From Amycolatopsis australiensis (GTDB lineage Bacteria > Actinomycetota > Actinomycetes > Mycobacteriales > Pseudonocardiaceae), in contig NZ_FPJG01000006.1 of NCBI RefSeq assembly GCF_900119165.1, positions 4,402,001-4,466,000 on the forward strand: a DNA stretch of 64,000 nucleotides. The letters run 5' to 3'. The position numbers and the translations under genes are program-made. Every line of letters begins with the position of its first letter. The stretch's first letter is position 1. A model generated the notes under the pieces. That model had not been told where the DNA came from, did not search any database, and worked only from the letters and a program-made list of their open reading frames with translations. Positions 15,768-23,577 of this stretch are shown here, one piece after another.

Positions 15768-17379
15768 GGGCGCTCCCCTCTCCCGGACCTTCTCGGCGAA
15801 CTCGGATCTCGCCCGCGACGGCGAGTGCGGCCAGCGACCACAGCGGCAGGTAGTACTGCTCGGACAGGAAAGTGGAGGTCACGAGCACCGACAGCAGCGA
15901 CGCCTGGATCGCGACGGCCTCGGTGCGCTGGGAGCCCCGCCCGAGCCGGACGGTCCGTTCACTGGCGACCGCGGCGACGGCGATCACGCCGGCGAAGAGC
16001 GCGAAGCCGGGCAGGCCCAGCTCGGCGGCGACCTCGAGGTACATGTCGTGCGCGACCGGGGTCTGCTCGTCGACCTCGGCGTTGTGCGACTCGGCGGCGT
16101 AGTGCTCCCGGAACCCACCGGGGCCGACACCGAGCACGGGATGGGCGGCGAGCATCCGCGCGGCGGCCTGCCAGCGCAGCTCCCGGGTGTCCACATTGGA
16201 AGCGGCGATGTAGCTCTTTTCCCCGAGAGCGCGTTCGAACTGCGGGCGGGCCACGAGAAAGGCCAGTGCCCCGAGCGCGACGACGGCGAGCCCGGCGGCG
16301 GCGAGAACCCGCCACGACAGCACCCGGCGGAGAAGCAGCCAGCCACCCGCGGCGGCCAGGCCGAGGGCACCACCACGGGAGAAGGTCGCGGCGGCCCCGG
16401 CGACCAGGACGATCCCGGCGGCGACGGCGGCGATGCCGGCGGCTTTCCGGCTGGGGAAGGGGTGAATTGCGGTGAGTGGGGGTGCCGGTGCGGTGCGGGT
16501 TGCGGGGCTGGCGTTCGGCTGCGGAGGTGTCGCGTCGCGCAGTGGTGCCGGGGCGGTGAGGGTTGCGGGATTTGGGCTCGGCTGGGAATCGTTGGCGCTG
16601 CGCAGCGGTGCCGGTGCGGGGCTCGCGTTCGGCTGCGGAGGTGTCGCGCCGCGCAGTGGTGCCGGGGCGGTGAGGGTTGCGGGATTTGGGCTCGGCTGGG
16701 AATCGTTGGCGCTGCGCAGCGGTGCCGGTGCGGGGCTCGCGTTCGGCTGCGGAGGTGTCGCGCCGCGCAGCGGCGCCGCCGCGGCCAGGGCGGTGGGGTT
16801 CGGGCTTGGCCGGTGATGTTCCGCGGCGCGCAGTGGTCCCGCTGCGACGAGAACCGTGGATTTCCGAGGCGAGTCCGCATTCCGCCGCGGCCGGAGCGCG
16901 GCGAGCAACGGCACCGCCGCCACCAGGAAGTACGCCAGGTCGTTCGGATCGCTCTGGGGCCCGCTGGCCCGCGCCGCCCCCTCGGCTATCAAGCTGTACA
17001 GCGCGCCGCCCGCTGCCGTCGTCGCTCCGGCTGCCGCCGCCAGCATCAGCCGGCGGATCGGGACCTCGCGGCTCGCCACGTCCGCGAGCACCGCCGTCAC
17101 CACCAGGAACGGCAGCCAGCGAGCCGTGTACTCCGTCGTGAACGGGCCGCTCGAGTGCGCCGCCGCCGTCGCCGTCAGCACCACCGCCAGTCCCGCCAGC
17201 ACCGCGTGCAGCGGGACCGGCCGGGGGAGACGGCGCTGCCGGAGCCGCGTCACCAGCCACGTCAGCGTCAGCAGCGCCGGCGCCACCTTGCCGAGCTGGC
17301 CGTGCACCGCCGTCAGGTAGCCCTCCACCGGCGCGAGCGCCACCGTCGCGCACGCGGAGATCCGCAGCACCGCGCTCAT
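15742..17379 (-). CDS. O-antigen ligase/polymerase-like membrane protein with tandem-repeat loop
   Basis: A 545-residue polytopic protein. The C-terminal half has the O-antigen ligase (Wzy_C) signatures: ATFSRGGALGLAAAG, ARMLAAHPVLGVGPGGFREH with the large periplasmic loop, VAHDMYLEVAAELGLPGFALF. It is expected to polymerise or ligate undecaprenyl-linked glycans outside the membrane. Between the sixth or so helix and the next (about residues 180-300) lies a Pro/Ala/Ser/Asn-rich insertion built from 38-residue tandem repeats, beginning near PLRAAEHHRPSPNP and ending near ATRTAPAPP. The insertion is unusual for the family and is encoded by a minisatellite. Start 17379 overlaps the deacetylase stop by 4 bp. 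Confidence 0.85.
   Translation of the reverse strand: MSAVLRISACATVALAPVEGYLTAVHGQLGKVAPALLTLTWLVTRLRQRRLPRPVPLHAVLAGLAVVLTATAAAHSSGPFTTEYTARWLPFLVVTAVLADVASREVPIRRLMLAAAAGATTAAGGALYSLIAEGAARASGPQSDPNDLAYFLVAAVPLLAALRPRRNADSPRKSTVLVAAGPLRAAEHHRPSPNPTALAAAAPLRGATPPQPNASPAPAPLRSANDSQPSPNPATLTAPAPLRGATPPQPNASPAPAPLRSANDSQPSPNPATLTAPAPLRDATPPQPNASPATRTAPAPPLTAIHPFPSRKAAGIAAVAAGIVLVAGAAATFSRGGALGLAAAGGWLLLRRVLSWRVLAAAGLAVVALGALAFLVARPQFERALGEKSYIAASNVDTRELRWQAAARMLAAHPVLGVGPGGFREHYAAESHNAEVDEQTPVAHDMYLEVAAELGLPGFALFAGVIAVAAVASERTVRLGRGSQRTEAVAIQASLLSVLVTSTFLSEQYYLPLWSLAALAVAGEIRVRREGPGEGSAHAGAARHQ
16480..16815. repeat. 114-bp coding minisatellite inside the ligase-like gene
   Basis: GGGGCT(g/c)GCGTTCGGC recurs at 16504, 16618 and 16732, an exact 114-bp (38-codon) period. 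The two full units differ by only a few bases and each consists of two diverged 57-bp half-units. The period is a multiple of three, so copy-number changes keep the frame. Flanking, more diverged half-units extend to about 16830. Confidence 0.85.
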
Positions 17380-18344
17380 CGCCCGGATTCCAGCCGCGTC
17401 ACCGCGCGGGTCCGCCGAACGCTCGACCGGCGGACGAACTCGCCCGTGCCCACGACGTCGAAGTGCTCGCGCAGCGCCGCGAGCACCCAGCCCAGCCACG
17501 CCACCTTCCGGGCGCCCGGTGCCGCCATGCCGGGGAAGAACTCCATCCCGGGCGCCTCCGCGCCGCCGAGGACATCCGTGGGGTGCAGCAGCAGGGACGG
17601 CGAGACGCCGCGGACCAGGCACAGCCGCAGCGCCGTCCGGAAGTACGCGCGGGCCAGCCGCGGCGACACCGCGTGCAGCTGCAGCAGGTACGAACCGTGG
17701 ATCGGCGTGCGCAGCAACGGCATCGTCGTCACCGGCAGCTCGACGAGCCCGTCGCCTTCGTACGTCTGCCAGCGGTAGGCGTGCACCGGCGCCAGCACTC
17801 GCGAAAAGCCGCCGAACAGCTCGTCGCGGCCTTCGCCGTCCGTCGCCGGGGCCGTCCGGTTGTGGTAGGCGCGGGCGAGCGGGCCGACCCACGTCGGCAG
17901 CGTGCTGGCGTCGTAGGCGTACCCGCGTTCGGCGAGCAGCTCGACGAGATCACGCGTGACGCTGTAGCCGGGCCCGCGGAACCCGGACGGCCGCGGCGCT
18001 CCGGCGGCGGTGATCGCCTCTTCGGTCCGGCGCAGCTCGTCCGCCAGCCGGTCGCGGCAGTACCGGTGCAGCCAGGGTTCGTGGCCGAACGAGTGGTTGG
18101 CGACCTCGTGCCCCGCCGCGGTGATCCCGGCGACCGCCGCGGCGCCGTCTTCGCGCACGACGTCGGCGCCCACGACGAACACCGTGGTCGTGAGCCCGTG
18201 CTCGCCGAGGATCTCCAGCAGCCGCGGCACGGCGGACGGGAGGAAGCTGGGGAAGTCGCGCCAGGCCGGGTCGCCATGGGTTTTCAGGTAGGCCCACAGG
18301 TTGTCGAGGTCGACCGAGACGCTCGCGAGCGGCCGTGGCGTCAT
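17376..18344 (-). CDS. Polysaccharide deacetylase family protein
   Basis: A 322-residue NodB-fold enzyme of carbohydrate esterase family 4 type. Motif 1 is seen as SVDLDNLW (Asp pair), motif 2 as the zinc-binding ANHSFGHEPW (H-S-x-x-H) and motif 3 as FRGPGYS. Such enzymes remove N-acetyl groups from glycans. It has no signal peptide, so if active it works in the cytoplasm on a lipid-linked or nucleotide intermediate, perhaps a HexNAc derived from the epimerase product. The ATG at 18344 overlaps the DMT gene stop and its end overlaps the ligase-like gene, both by 4 bp. Confidence 0.87.
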   Translation of the reverse strand: MTPRPLASVSVDLDNLWAYLKTHGDPAWRDFPSFLPSAVPRLLEILGEHGLTTTVFVVGADVVREDGAAAVAGITAAGHEVANHSFGHEPWLHRYCRDRLADELRRTEEAITAAGAPRPSGFRGPGYSVTRDLVELLAERGYAYDASTLPTWVGPLARAYHNRTAPATDGEGRDELFGGFSRVLAPVHAYRWQTYEGDGLVELPVTTMPLLRTPIHGSYLLQLHAVSPRLARAYFRTALRLCLVRGVSPSLLLHPTDVLGGAEAPGMEFFPGMAAPGARKVAWLGWVLAALREHFDVVGTGEFVRRSSVRRTRAVTRLESGR

Positions 18345-19159
18345 GCCGCCGCCGTCGCGCGGGACTGCGCGCCCAGCACCAGGACGCCGGACACGACGAT
18401 CGCCAGGCCGAGCGCGACCCACTCGACGTGGCCGCCGAGGACCCGGTCGCCGAGCAGCGTGATGCCGGTGACCGAGGCCAGCACGATGGTCGTGGCGTCG
18501 GCCGAGGCGACGACCGCCGCCGCCGGGCCGCGCTGCAGGGCCACCGCCATCGCCGCCTGCCCGAGGACGGCGGCGGCGAGCATCAGCCACGTCAGCGGCT
18601 GTCCCGGCAGGGTGAGCAGGTCCAGGTGCGCCAGCGTCCGGCCGGCGACCGCCACGACGGCGAACGCCACCCCGGACAGGATCGCGGCGGGCAGGTACGA
18701 GCCGGCCCGGCCGGCGGGGATCATCGCCAGCCCGGTCCCGAGCACCACGACCGCCAGTGCCGCGACGCCGGCCGGGGGCAGCGCGGTGGCGACCGAGGTC
18801 GCCGACGACCCGGCCAGCACGACGAGCCCGGCGGCCAGCAGCACGAGCGTCACCGCCTCGGCGGCCCGGACGCGCCAGCCGAGAACCAGCACCCCGAACA
18901 CCGTCGCCAGGCCGATCGCCGAGGACGACGCCGTCTGGACCAGGTACAGCGGCAGCGACGCGCGCGCGAAGAACGCGAACGCGAACCCGCCCGCCTGGCC
19001 GGCGAAACCGGCGAGGTAGAGGGGGTCGCCGGCCAGCCGCGCCAGCAGGCCCAGCCCGGCACCCGGCCGGGTCCGGGCGCGCCGGGCGGCGACGCTCTGC
19101 GCGACGATTCCCACCGCGTACAGCACCGCGGACGCGACGAGCGCCCCGTAATCCACCAC
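18341..19159 (-). CDS. DMT-superfamily (EamA-like) membrane transporter
   Basis: A 272-residue integral membrane protein with about nine hydrophobic helices and short loops, typical of the drug/metabolite transporter superfamily. The start GTG 19159 is preceded at 6 nt by AGAGGAG. It heads the long minus-strand polysaccharide operon and overlaps the deacetylase gene by 4 bp. Substrate unknown; related permeases move sugars, nucleotide sugars or lipid-linked precursors, so a role in export or supply of precursors is possible but not shown. Confidence 0.8.
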   Translation of the reverse strand: MVDYGALVASAVLYAVGIVAQSVAARRARTRPGAGLGLLARLAGDPLYLAGFAGQAGGFAFAFFARASLPLYLVQTASSSAIGLATVFGVLVLGWRVRAAEAVTLVLLAAGLVVLAGSSATSVATALPPAGVAALAVVVLGTGLAMIPAGRAGSYLPAAILSGVAFAVVAVAGRTLAHLDLLTLPGQPLTWLMLAAAVLGQAAMAVALQRGPAAAVVASADATTIVLASVTGITLLGDRVLGGHVEWVALGLAIVVSGVLVLGAQSRATAAA

Positions 19160-19540
19160 GAACGACTCCTCTTGCCGTGCCCCGCGTACCGGTCAGTGGC
19201 CCAGGACGCAGCGTAGGAACAAGGAATCCGTGTCACTTTCGAAGGATGGAATCCACGGTTTTGTCACGCATCGGAACGGATCACGGCTCGAAGAACAACT
19301 CGAAAGCGTGATGTGTCGCAGTCGGGCTCCGTGGTGGCAACGATCCGTGATCACGAGGGGCCGCCGGGCCGGCGAAAACGGCGCCGAATGCCGCCGCGCC
19401 CTCGCCGGGAGGCGGAACGAGGCCCCGGAATCCACCCGGTCGGGTTAGGGGATCCCCGGTCAGAGCGTCGTGGATGCCACACGATCGGTGATTCGGGTGG
19501 AGCGGTTTCGCTGATATCAGTAGTTTTTGCGCATCGCGGC
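19160..19540. other. Intergenic region upstream of divergent operons
   Basis: This stretch carries promoters for the polysaccharide operon (minus) and the first small secreted-protein gene (plus). Short open frames exist on both strands but none has a ribosome binding site or recognisable product. An inverted pair GGATCACGG / CCGTGATC is present around 19278 and 19345. I could not identify a specific regulator or riboswitch. Confidence 0.4.
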
Positions 19541-19541
19541 G

Positions 19542-19551
19542 GAACACACCT
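19542..19551 (+). promoter_or_regulatory. Shared upstream element GAACACACCT, copy 1
   Basis: GAACACACCT ends 38 nt before the first small secreted-protein start and recurs at 20145-20154, 41 nt before its paralogue. The preceding stretches (GTTTTTGCGCAT here, GTTTGCCGCAC there) also align. The conserved position suggests a promoter or 5'-UTR element, though shared descent by duplication is an alternative. Confidence 0.4.
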
Positions 19552-19589
19552 TTCTCCGCTGCCGCGGTAAACGATCGAAGGAGACTTGC

Positions 19590-19961
19590 ATGCTGAAGAG
19601 GATCGGCCTCGTCGCCGCCGCCATGGCGGCCGGCGCGTTCGTCACCGGCGGGGTTGCCGCCGCCGGGACGCCGGGTGACGAGCACGGCCACCACCACCAC
19701 GGCTACCACGGCTACGACTTCACCGGTCAGGTCGGCCTGGTCAACCTGAACAACACCGACGTGCTGCACAACGTCAACGGCACGCTCGGCGTGTGCGGCA
19801 ACGACGTCAACGTGCTCGGCGTCCAGGTGCCGATCCACGACTCGGCCAACGGTATCGGCGTGCCGATCCTGTCGCCGGGCGAGCACGAGGCCAGCGGCGA
19901 GAACCCGTACAACTGCGCTTCGGGTGGCGTCTCCGACGGCGGAACGACCCAGGACAACTGA
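19590..19961 (+). CDS. Small secreted chaplin-like protein, His-rich, copy 1
   Basis: A 123-residue exported protein. Residues 1-26 form a signal peptide (MLKRIGLVAAAMAAGAFVTG, cleavage after VAAA). A short His-rich stretch (EHGHHHHGYHGY) follows, then a core starting LVNLNNTDVLHNVNG with GVCGNDVNVLGVQVPIHD and a later Cys in NPYNCASGG. The C-G-N-x-V-N-V-x-G pattern with a second cysteine resembles the chaplin domain of surface-active aerial-hyphae proteins, but the match is partial. The ATG has GAAGGAGA 6 nt upstream. It is the first of two tandem paralogues and is followed by a strong terminator. A cell-surface role and metal binding by the His stretch are inference. Confidence 0.75.
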   Translation: MLKRIGLVAAAMAAGAFVTGGVAAAGTPGDEHGHHHHGYHGYDFTGQVGLVNLNNTDVLHNVNGTLGVCGNDVNVLGVQVPIHDSANGIGVPILSPGEHEASGENPYNCASGGVSDGGTTQDN

Positions 19962-19972
19962 TTTCCGCTTTC

Positions 19973-20011
19973 ACGCCGCCACGCGAATTGCTCGCGTGGC
20001 GGCGTTTTTTT
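19973..20011 (+). terminator. Intrinsic terminator of the first chaplin-like gene
   Basis: A 14-bp perfect stem (ACGCCGCCACGCGA / TCGCGTGGCGGCGT) with a 5-nt loop is followed by a run of seven T residues (20005-20011). This is a classical rho-independent terminator, so the two paralogues are separately transcribed. Confidence 0.92.
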
Positions 20012-20144
20012 GTCTGCCTGCCGGTAGTTCGGATTGACTCGATCGGGCCACCGGCGGCGTGGTCAGCGGCATTCGGTGCGCACCCGATGGTGGCACACGA
20101 GGTGAACAAAGCCCGTTTTGTCGGTACGTTTGCCGCACACGGGA

Positions 20145-20154
20145 GAACACACCT
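20145..20154 (+). promoter_or_regulatory. Shared upstream element GAACACACCT, copy 2
   Basis: The same decamer as at 19542-19551, placed 41 nt before the second paralogue's start codon. Confidence 0.4.
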
Positions 20155-20195
20155 CGCCGCCGTTTTACATCGCGATGTCGATTCAAGGAGTTTTT

Positions 20196-20555
20196 ATGCT
20201 GAAGAAAGTCGGATTCGTCGTGGCGGCCACCGCCGCGGGCGCGTTCCTGGCGGGCGGCGTCGCCTCCGCCGGCACCCCCGGCGGTTACGAGCACCACCAC
20301 GGTGGTCACCACTCGACGAGCCAGTTCGGTCTGCTCAACCTGAACAACACCGACGTGCTGCACAACGTCAACGGCACGCTCGGCGTGTGCGGCAACGACG
20401 TCAACGTGCTCGGCGTCCAGGTGCCGATCCACGACTCGCTCAACGGTATCGGCGTGCCGATCCTGTCGCCGGGCGGGCACGAGGCCAGCGGTGAGAACCC
20501 GTACAACTGCGCTTCGGGTGGCATCGCCGACGGCGGAACGAGCCAGGGCAACTGA
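20196..20555 (+). CDS. Small secreted chaplin-like protein, His-rich, copy 2
   Basis: A 119-residue paralogue of the preceding gene. It has a signal peptide (MLKKVGFVVAATAAGAFLAG), a His-rich stretch (YEHHHGGHHS), the same core as copy 1 except for a Ser-Leu for Ser-Ala change near PIHDSLNGIG, and a C-terminal NPYNCASGG cysteine. AAGGAG lies 6 nt before ATG 20196. Its own leader contains the GAACACACCT element. Only two cysteines per chain are present, as expected for a chaplin-type disulfide. Function is inferred only from the weak family resemblance and export. Confidence 0.75.
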   Translation: MLKKVGFVVAATAAGAFLAGGVASAGTPGGYEHHHGGHHSTSQFGLLNLNNTDVLHNVNGTLGVCGNDVNVLGVQVPIHDSLNGIGVPILSPGGHEASGENPYNCASGGIADGGTSQGN

Positions 20556-20636
20556 ATCTCCGCGCCGCGGCCGCCCGTTGTGTGTGCGGATGCCGGCACC
20601 GGCGCGGAAATCCGGCGCGACGCGTGACGTCGTAAT

Positions 20637-20691
20637 GCGTGCCCGGAACAGGGAGCGAGCTGCACACTCCGGTTCCCTGTCCCGGGCACGC
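20637..20691. terminator. Long hairpin after the second chaplin-like gene
   Basis: GCGTGCCCGGAACAGGGA (20637-20654) pairs with TCCCTGTCCCGGGCACGC (20674-20691), an 18-bp stem with one mismatch and a 19-nt loop. There is no T tract; it probably ends transcription or stabilises the 3' end. Confidence 0.6.
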
Positions 20692-20716
20692 CGCGACGCC
20701 GTGGGATGCCGGCACG

Positions 20717-20749
20717 GGTGGGACCGGTCACGCGAGTGCCGGTCCCACC
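20717..20749. terminator. Bidirectional hairpin between convergent genes
   Basis: GGTGGGACCGG (20717-20727) and CCGGTCCCACC (20739-20749) form a perfect 11-bp stem with an 11-nt loop. It lies 6 bp from the stop codon of the minus-strand aldo/keto reductase gene. Confidence 0.6.
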
Positions 20750-20755
20750 TTCGCG

Positions 20756-21814
20756 TCACGGACCGGGGCGTCGCGGAAGATCGGCGGCCCGGTCGCCCGG
20801 CGGGCGGCGGCGGAGAGCCGGAACCCGCAGCCCGGGCGGGACATAGGCCACGTCGACGGGTCCGACGTCGGTACCCGGCGGAACGATCTCGTCGACGCGG
20901 TCGAGCAGGTCGTCGTCGAGAACCGTGCCCGCGCCGGTGAGCAGGTCGGCCAGCTGCCGCTCGGTGCGCGGGCCGATGATCGCCGACGTCACCGCCGGAT
21001 GCGCGGTGACGAACGCCAGCGCGAGGTGGGCCAGCGGCACCCCCGCCTCCGCGGCCAGCGGGACGAGCGCCTCCACGACGTCGAGCTTGCGTTCGTCGGT
21101 CATGTGCCGCCGGGCCCAGTGCAGGCGCCCGGCCGACGCCTGTTCACCGCCGCCCTTGCGCAGACGGCCCGCAAGCAGCCCCATCGCCAGCGGGCTCCAC
21201 ACCAGCACGCCCAGCCCGTAGCGTTCACAGACCGGCAGGACCTCCCGTTCCACGCCCCGGTTGAGGATCGAGTAGTGCGGCTGCTCGGTCCGGAACCGGG
21301 CCAGCCCACGGCGTTCCGCCACCCATTGGGCCTCGGCGATCTCCGACGGCGGCAAGTTGGAGTGGCCGATGGCCCGGACCTTGCCCGAGCGCAGCAGGTC
21401 GGTCAGCGCGCCGAGGGTTTCCTCGATGTCCGTGCCCGGTTCGGGGTGGTGGACCTGGTAGAGGTCGATGTGGTCGACGCCGAGGCGGCGCAGCGAGTCT
21501 TCGACGGCCCGCACGAGCCAGCGGCGGGAGTTGCCGCACCGGTTGGGGTCGGCGCCCATCGGGCCGTTGCCCTTGGTGGCCAGCACGACGTCGTCGCGGC
21601 GGCCGCGCAGGGCCTTGCCGACGATCCGCTCGGATTCGCCGTCGCCGCCGTAGACGTCGGCGGTGTCGACGAAGTTGATGCCGCCGTCGAGCGCCTGGTG
21701 GACGATGCGTACGCACTCGTCGTGGTCGGGGTTGCCGTGCGGCCCGAACATCATGGTGCCCAGCGCGTAGGCGCTGACCCGGATGCCGGTGCGGCCGAGG
21801 GGGCGGGTGTGCAC
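20756..21814 (-). CDS. Aldo/keto reductase
   Basis: A 352-residue NADPH-dependent oxidoreductase of the AKR superfamily (TIM barrel, cytoplasm), reducing aldehydes or ketones. It begins VHTRPLGRTGIRVSAYALGT; catalytic residues are visible as Asp and Tyr in FVDTADVYGGDGESE, Lys in VLATKGNGPMG and His in DLYQVHHPEPGTD, and the coenzyme-binding segment AIIGPRTERQLADLL lies near the C-terminus. GTG 21814 is chosen because GGAG is 9 nt upstream and the family N-terminus starts there. It ends in an Arg/Pro-rich extension of about 30 residues. Substrate unknown. Confidence 0.92.
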   Translation of the reverse strand: MHTRPLGRTGIRVSAYALGTMMFGPHGNPDHDECVRIVHQALDGGINFVDTADVYGGDGESERIVGKALRGRRDDVVLATKGNGPMGADPNRCGNSRRWLVRAVEDSLRRLGVDHIDLYQVHHPEPGTDIEETLGALTDLLRSGKVRAIGHSNLPPSEIAEAQWVAERRGLARFRTEQPHYSILNRGVEREVLPVCERYGLGVLVWSPLAMGLLAGRLRKGGGEQASAGRLHWARRHMTDERKLDVVEALVPLAAEAGVPLAHLALAFVTAHPAVTSAIIGPRTERQLADLLTGAGTVLDDDLLDRVDEIVPPGTDVGPVDVAYVPPGLRVPALRRRPPGDRAADLPRRPGP

Positions 21815-21876
21815 GGGATGGCTCCAGCGGGGTGGGACGGGGGCGCGGCCGGGCCGCGCCCCCACGGCGGACGGGT

Positions 21877-22344
21877 TCAGGCCTGCGCGTACTCGGCCGC
21901 GACGTCGAGGATCCAGGTGACGCCGAAGCGGTCGGTGAGCATCCCGAACGCCGGTGCCCACTGGGCCGGGCCGAACGCCTCGATGACGGTCGCGCCGTCG
22001 GCGAGGCGGTCCCACACCGCGGCGACCTCGTCGACGGTTTCCCCGCGCACGGAAAGGAAGAACGGCTCCCGGGTGATGGTGGTGCCGTTCTCGCGGCGGG
22101 TGGTGGGCGTGTCCTGGGCGACGGGACGTTCTTCGCCCGGCACGTCGTAGGCCATGACCCGGAAGCCGTTGTCGGCGGCGACCTGGCCGAAGACGACCTT
22201 GGCGGCGTCGGGCGCTTCGGCGGGCATCCCGAAGTCACCGTAGGTGACGACGGTGGCCTGCCCGCCGAACACCGAGCGGTAGAAGTCCAGTGCCGCGCGG
22301 GCCTGGCCGTGGAAGTTCAGGTGGGCGACTGCGTTGAGCGACAT
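21877..22344 (-). CDS. VOC-superfamily PhnB-like protein
   Basis: A 155-residue protein of the glyoxalase/bleomycin-resistance (VOC) fold, similar to PhnB/3-demethylubiquinone methyltransferase-like members. It shows HLNFHGQARAALDFYRSVFGG at the N-terminus, a GFRVMAYDVPG middle strand, FFLSVRGETVDEVAAVWDRL and the closing DRFGVTWILDV. Most members of this subgroup lack a known reaction. It lies 62 bp upstream of the aldo/keto reductase on the same strand and may be co-transcribed with it. Confidence 0.87.
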   Translation of the reverse strand: MSLNAVAHLNFHGQARAALDFYRSVFGGQATVVTYGDFGMPAEAPDAAKVVFGQVAADNGFRVMAYDVPGEERPVAQDTPTTRRENGTTITREPFFLSVRGETVDEVAAVWDRLADGATVIEAFGPAQWAPAFGMLTDRFGVTWILDVAAEYAQA

Positions 22345-22771
22345 GTGTGGCGGTTCCTTCACGATTGGTCCGCGCCGGGGACTTCCGGCGCCGGGGCCGA
22401 CTTTCGCAGCGGTACCGGTCAGGGAGTGTCCGCTTCTCGCACCGAGGCCGGATTTCGCTGCCCACCGAGGGCGATCGCCGTCGGCCGCTCGCGCCAGTCG
22501 GCCCAGCCCTGCTCCGCGAGCTCCAGGAACAGTTCTTCGCATGACTCGAAGTACCGGCGCAGAGCTGGGCGTCGATGACGGTGCCGCCGATCAGCGAGCC
22601 GGGCCACCGATCACGGCGAAGCACGGCGCGACCAGCGCGGCAAGACCGCCCGGCGTGCGGGGCCTGACCGACTCCAACGGGTGGTCGGAGGTTCCGGGCG
22701 GGCCCGGAGTGGGTAGCCCACCGGTGTGAGGCTGAGCAGGCCCTGCCTGCGGACTAGTGAGAGGTGATCAG
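22345..22771. other. Gap with a possible gene remnant
   Basis: No complete gene is supported here. On the minus strand, reading from about 22624 to 22419 with one frameshift gives a plausible fragment (RWPGSLIGGTVIDAQL joined to RRYFESCEELFLELAEQGW) that ends at a stop. This could be a decayed gene tail, but I do not recognise the family. The remaining sequence holds promoters for the flanking divergent genes. Confidence 0.3.
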
Positions 22772-23464
22772 ATGAGCCAGGGCGATGCTCCGGTCGGACG
22801 ATCGGTGAAGACGGCGGCGGCCGGGGTCCGGGACCTCGCCGCGGAGGCGGCGCGGGTGGGAGCGGCCGCGGCCGCGCGGGCGGTCGAGATCACCGATCGG
22901 AAGCTGTCGGAAGGCGCGGAGGAACTCGCGAAGGTCGGCCGTTCGGCGACCAAGGACTTCGACAAGAGCACCCGGTCCTCCCGCCGGGACGTGCTGAAGC
23001 ACTCGGTGGCCGCCCGCGACGAGGTGCTGGCCCGTGCGGTGAAGATGCGCGACCCGGGCCGCAAGGCGGCACAGGCGATCGCGACGGTGGCGGGTTCGGC
23101 GGGCGAGTCGAACCGCAAGCGCCGCAAGGCGGTCGCGGCGGCGAAGCGCGACCTGGCGGTGGCGCTGGAGGAAGCGAAGAACGTGGCCCGCGGGGAGCGC
23201 ACGCGCCGGTCCCGCTGGCCATGGCTGCTGGCGTTCGCGGCAGCGGCCGCGGCGATCGCGGCCGTGGTGCAGGTCAAGCGGTCGAACCCCCTGGCGGAGG
23301 AGAAGCCGGCCGACAAGCCGGGCCCGGTCCCGGCACCGGAACCGCCGGTGGCCCCGGCCGAGCCGGTGGCGGGAACGGCCGAGCAGCCTGCGGCGCCCAA
23401 ACCGGTCAACGGCACCAACGGGCACGTCGCGAACAAGGACAAGGCCGAGAACAAGTCGCGGTAG
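22772..23464 (+). CDS. Single-pass membrane protein with long charged helical region
   Basis: A 230-residue protein of unknown function. Residues 1-145 are Ala/Arg/Lys/Glu-rich and strongly helical, with features of an amphipathic or coiled-coil surface. A single transmembrane helix (RSRWPWLLAFAAAAAAIAAV) sits at about residues 148-170 and the tail is rich in Pro, Ala, Glu and Lys. There is no signal peptide, so the helical domain is probably cytoplasmic. The ATG at 22772 has GAGAGG upstream. A pair of tandem hairpin terminators follows. It could be an envelope-associated scaffold, which is a guess from composition. Confidence 0.65.
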   Translation: MSQGDAPVGRSVKTAAAGVRDLAAEAARVGAAAAARAVEITDRKLSEGAEELAKVGRSATKDFDKSTRSSRRDVLKHSVAARDEVLARAVKMRDPGRKAAQAIATVAGSAGESNRKRRKAVAAAKRDLAVALEEAKNVARGERTRRSRWPWLLAFAAAAAAIAAVVQVKRSNPLAEEKPADKPGPVPAPEPPVAPAEPVAGTAEQPAAPKPVNGTNGHVANKDKAENKSR

Positions 23465-23480
23465 ATCACGCGGACTGAGC

Positions 23481-23577
23481 CGGGGCGCCGCCCGAGCGGG
23501 CGGGCCCCGGTTTTGCGCGCGTTGCGGCTGGTGGTGGGCGTGGGCGGGGCGCCGCCCGAGCGGGCGGGCCCCGGTTT
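23481..23577 (+). terminator. Duplicated hairpin terminator (64-bp tandem repeat)
   Basis: The same 33-bp block, starting CGGGGCGCCGCCCGAGCGGG and ending CCCCGGTTT, occurs at 23481-23513 and 23545-23577, a 64-bp period. Each copy folds into a near-perfect stem and ends in a T run (TTTT after copy 1, TTT after copy 2), so both look like intrinsic terminators. A third, diverged copy follows at about 23605-23645. Confidence 0.75.

Larger units (their letters stand above)
19741..20437 (+). repeat. ~103-bp identical segments shared by two paralogous genes
   Basis: Bases 19741-19843 and 20335-20437, coding for the LNNTDVLHNVNG to PIHDS core, appear identical, while the signal-peptide and His-rich regions differ. 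This points to recent duplication or gene conversion of the core domain. Confidence 0.8.

Noticed and set aside
16472..16830. CRISPR-like array
   Set aside because: Units are contiguous and 114 bp long without unique spacers, lie within a coding frame, and no cas genes are present.
19160..19589. Riboswitch upstream of the first chaplin-like gene
   Set aside because: The leader is long and shares a decamer with the second gene, but I could not recognise any known aptamer core; duplication explains the similarity.
22419..22607. Short minus-strand gene of 62 codons
   Set aside because: No ribosome binding site and no family resemblance; it reads better as a frameshifted remnant, listed only as such.
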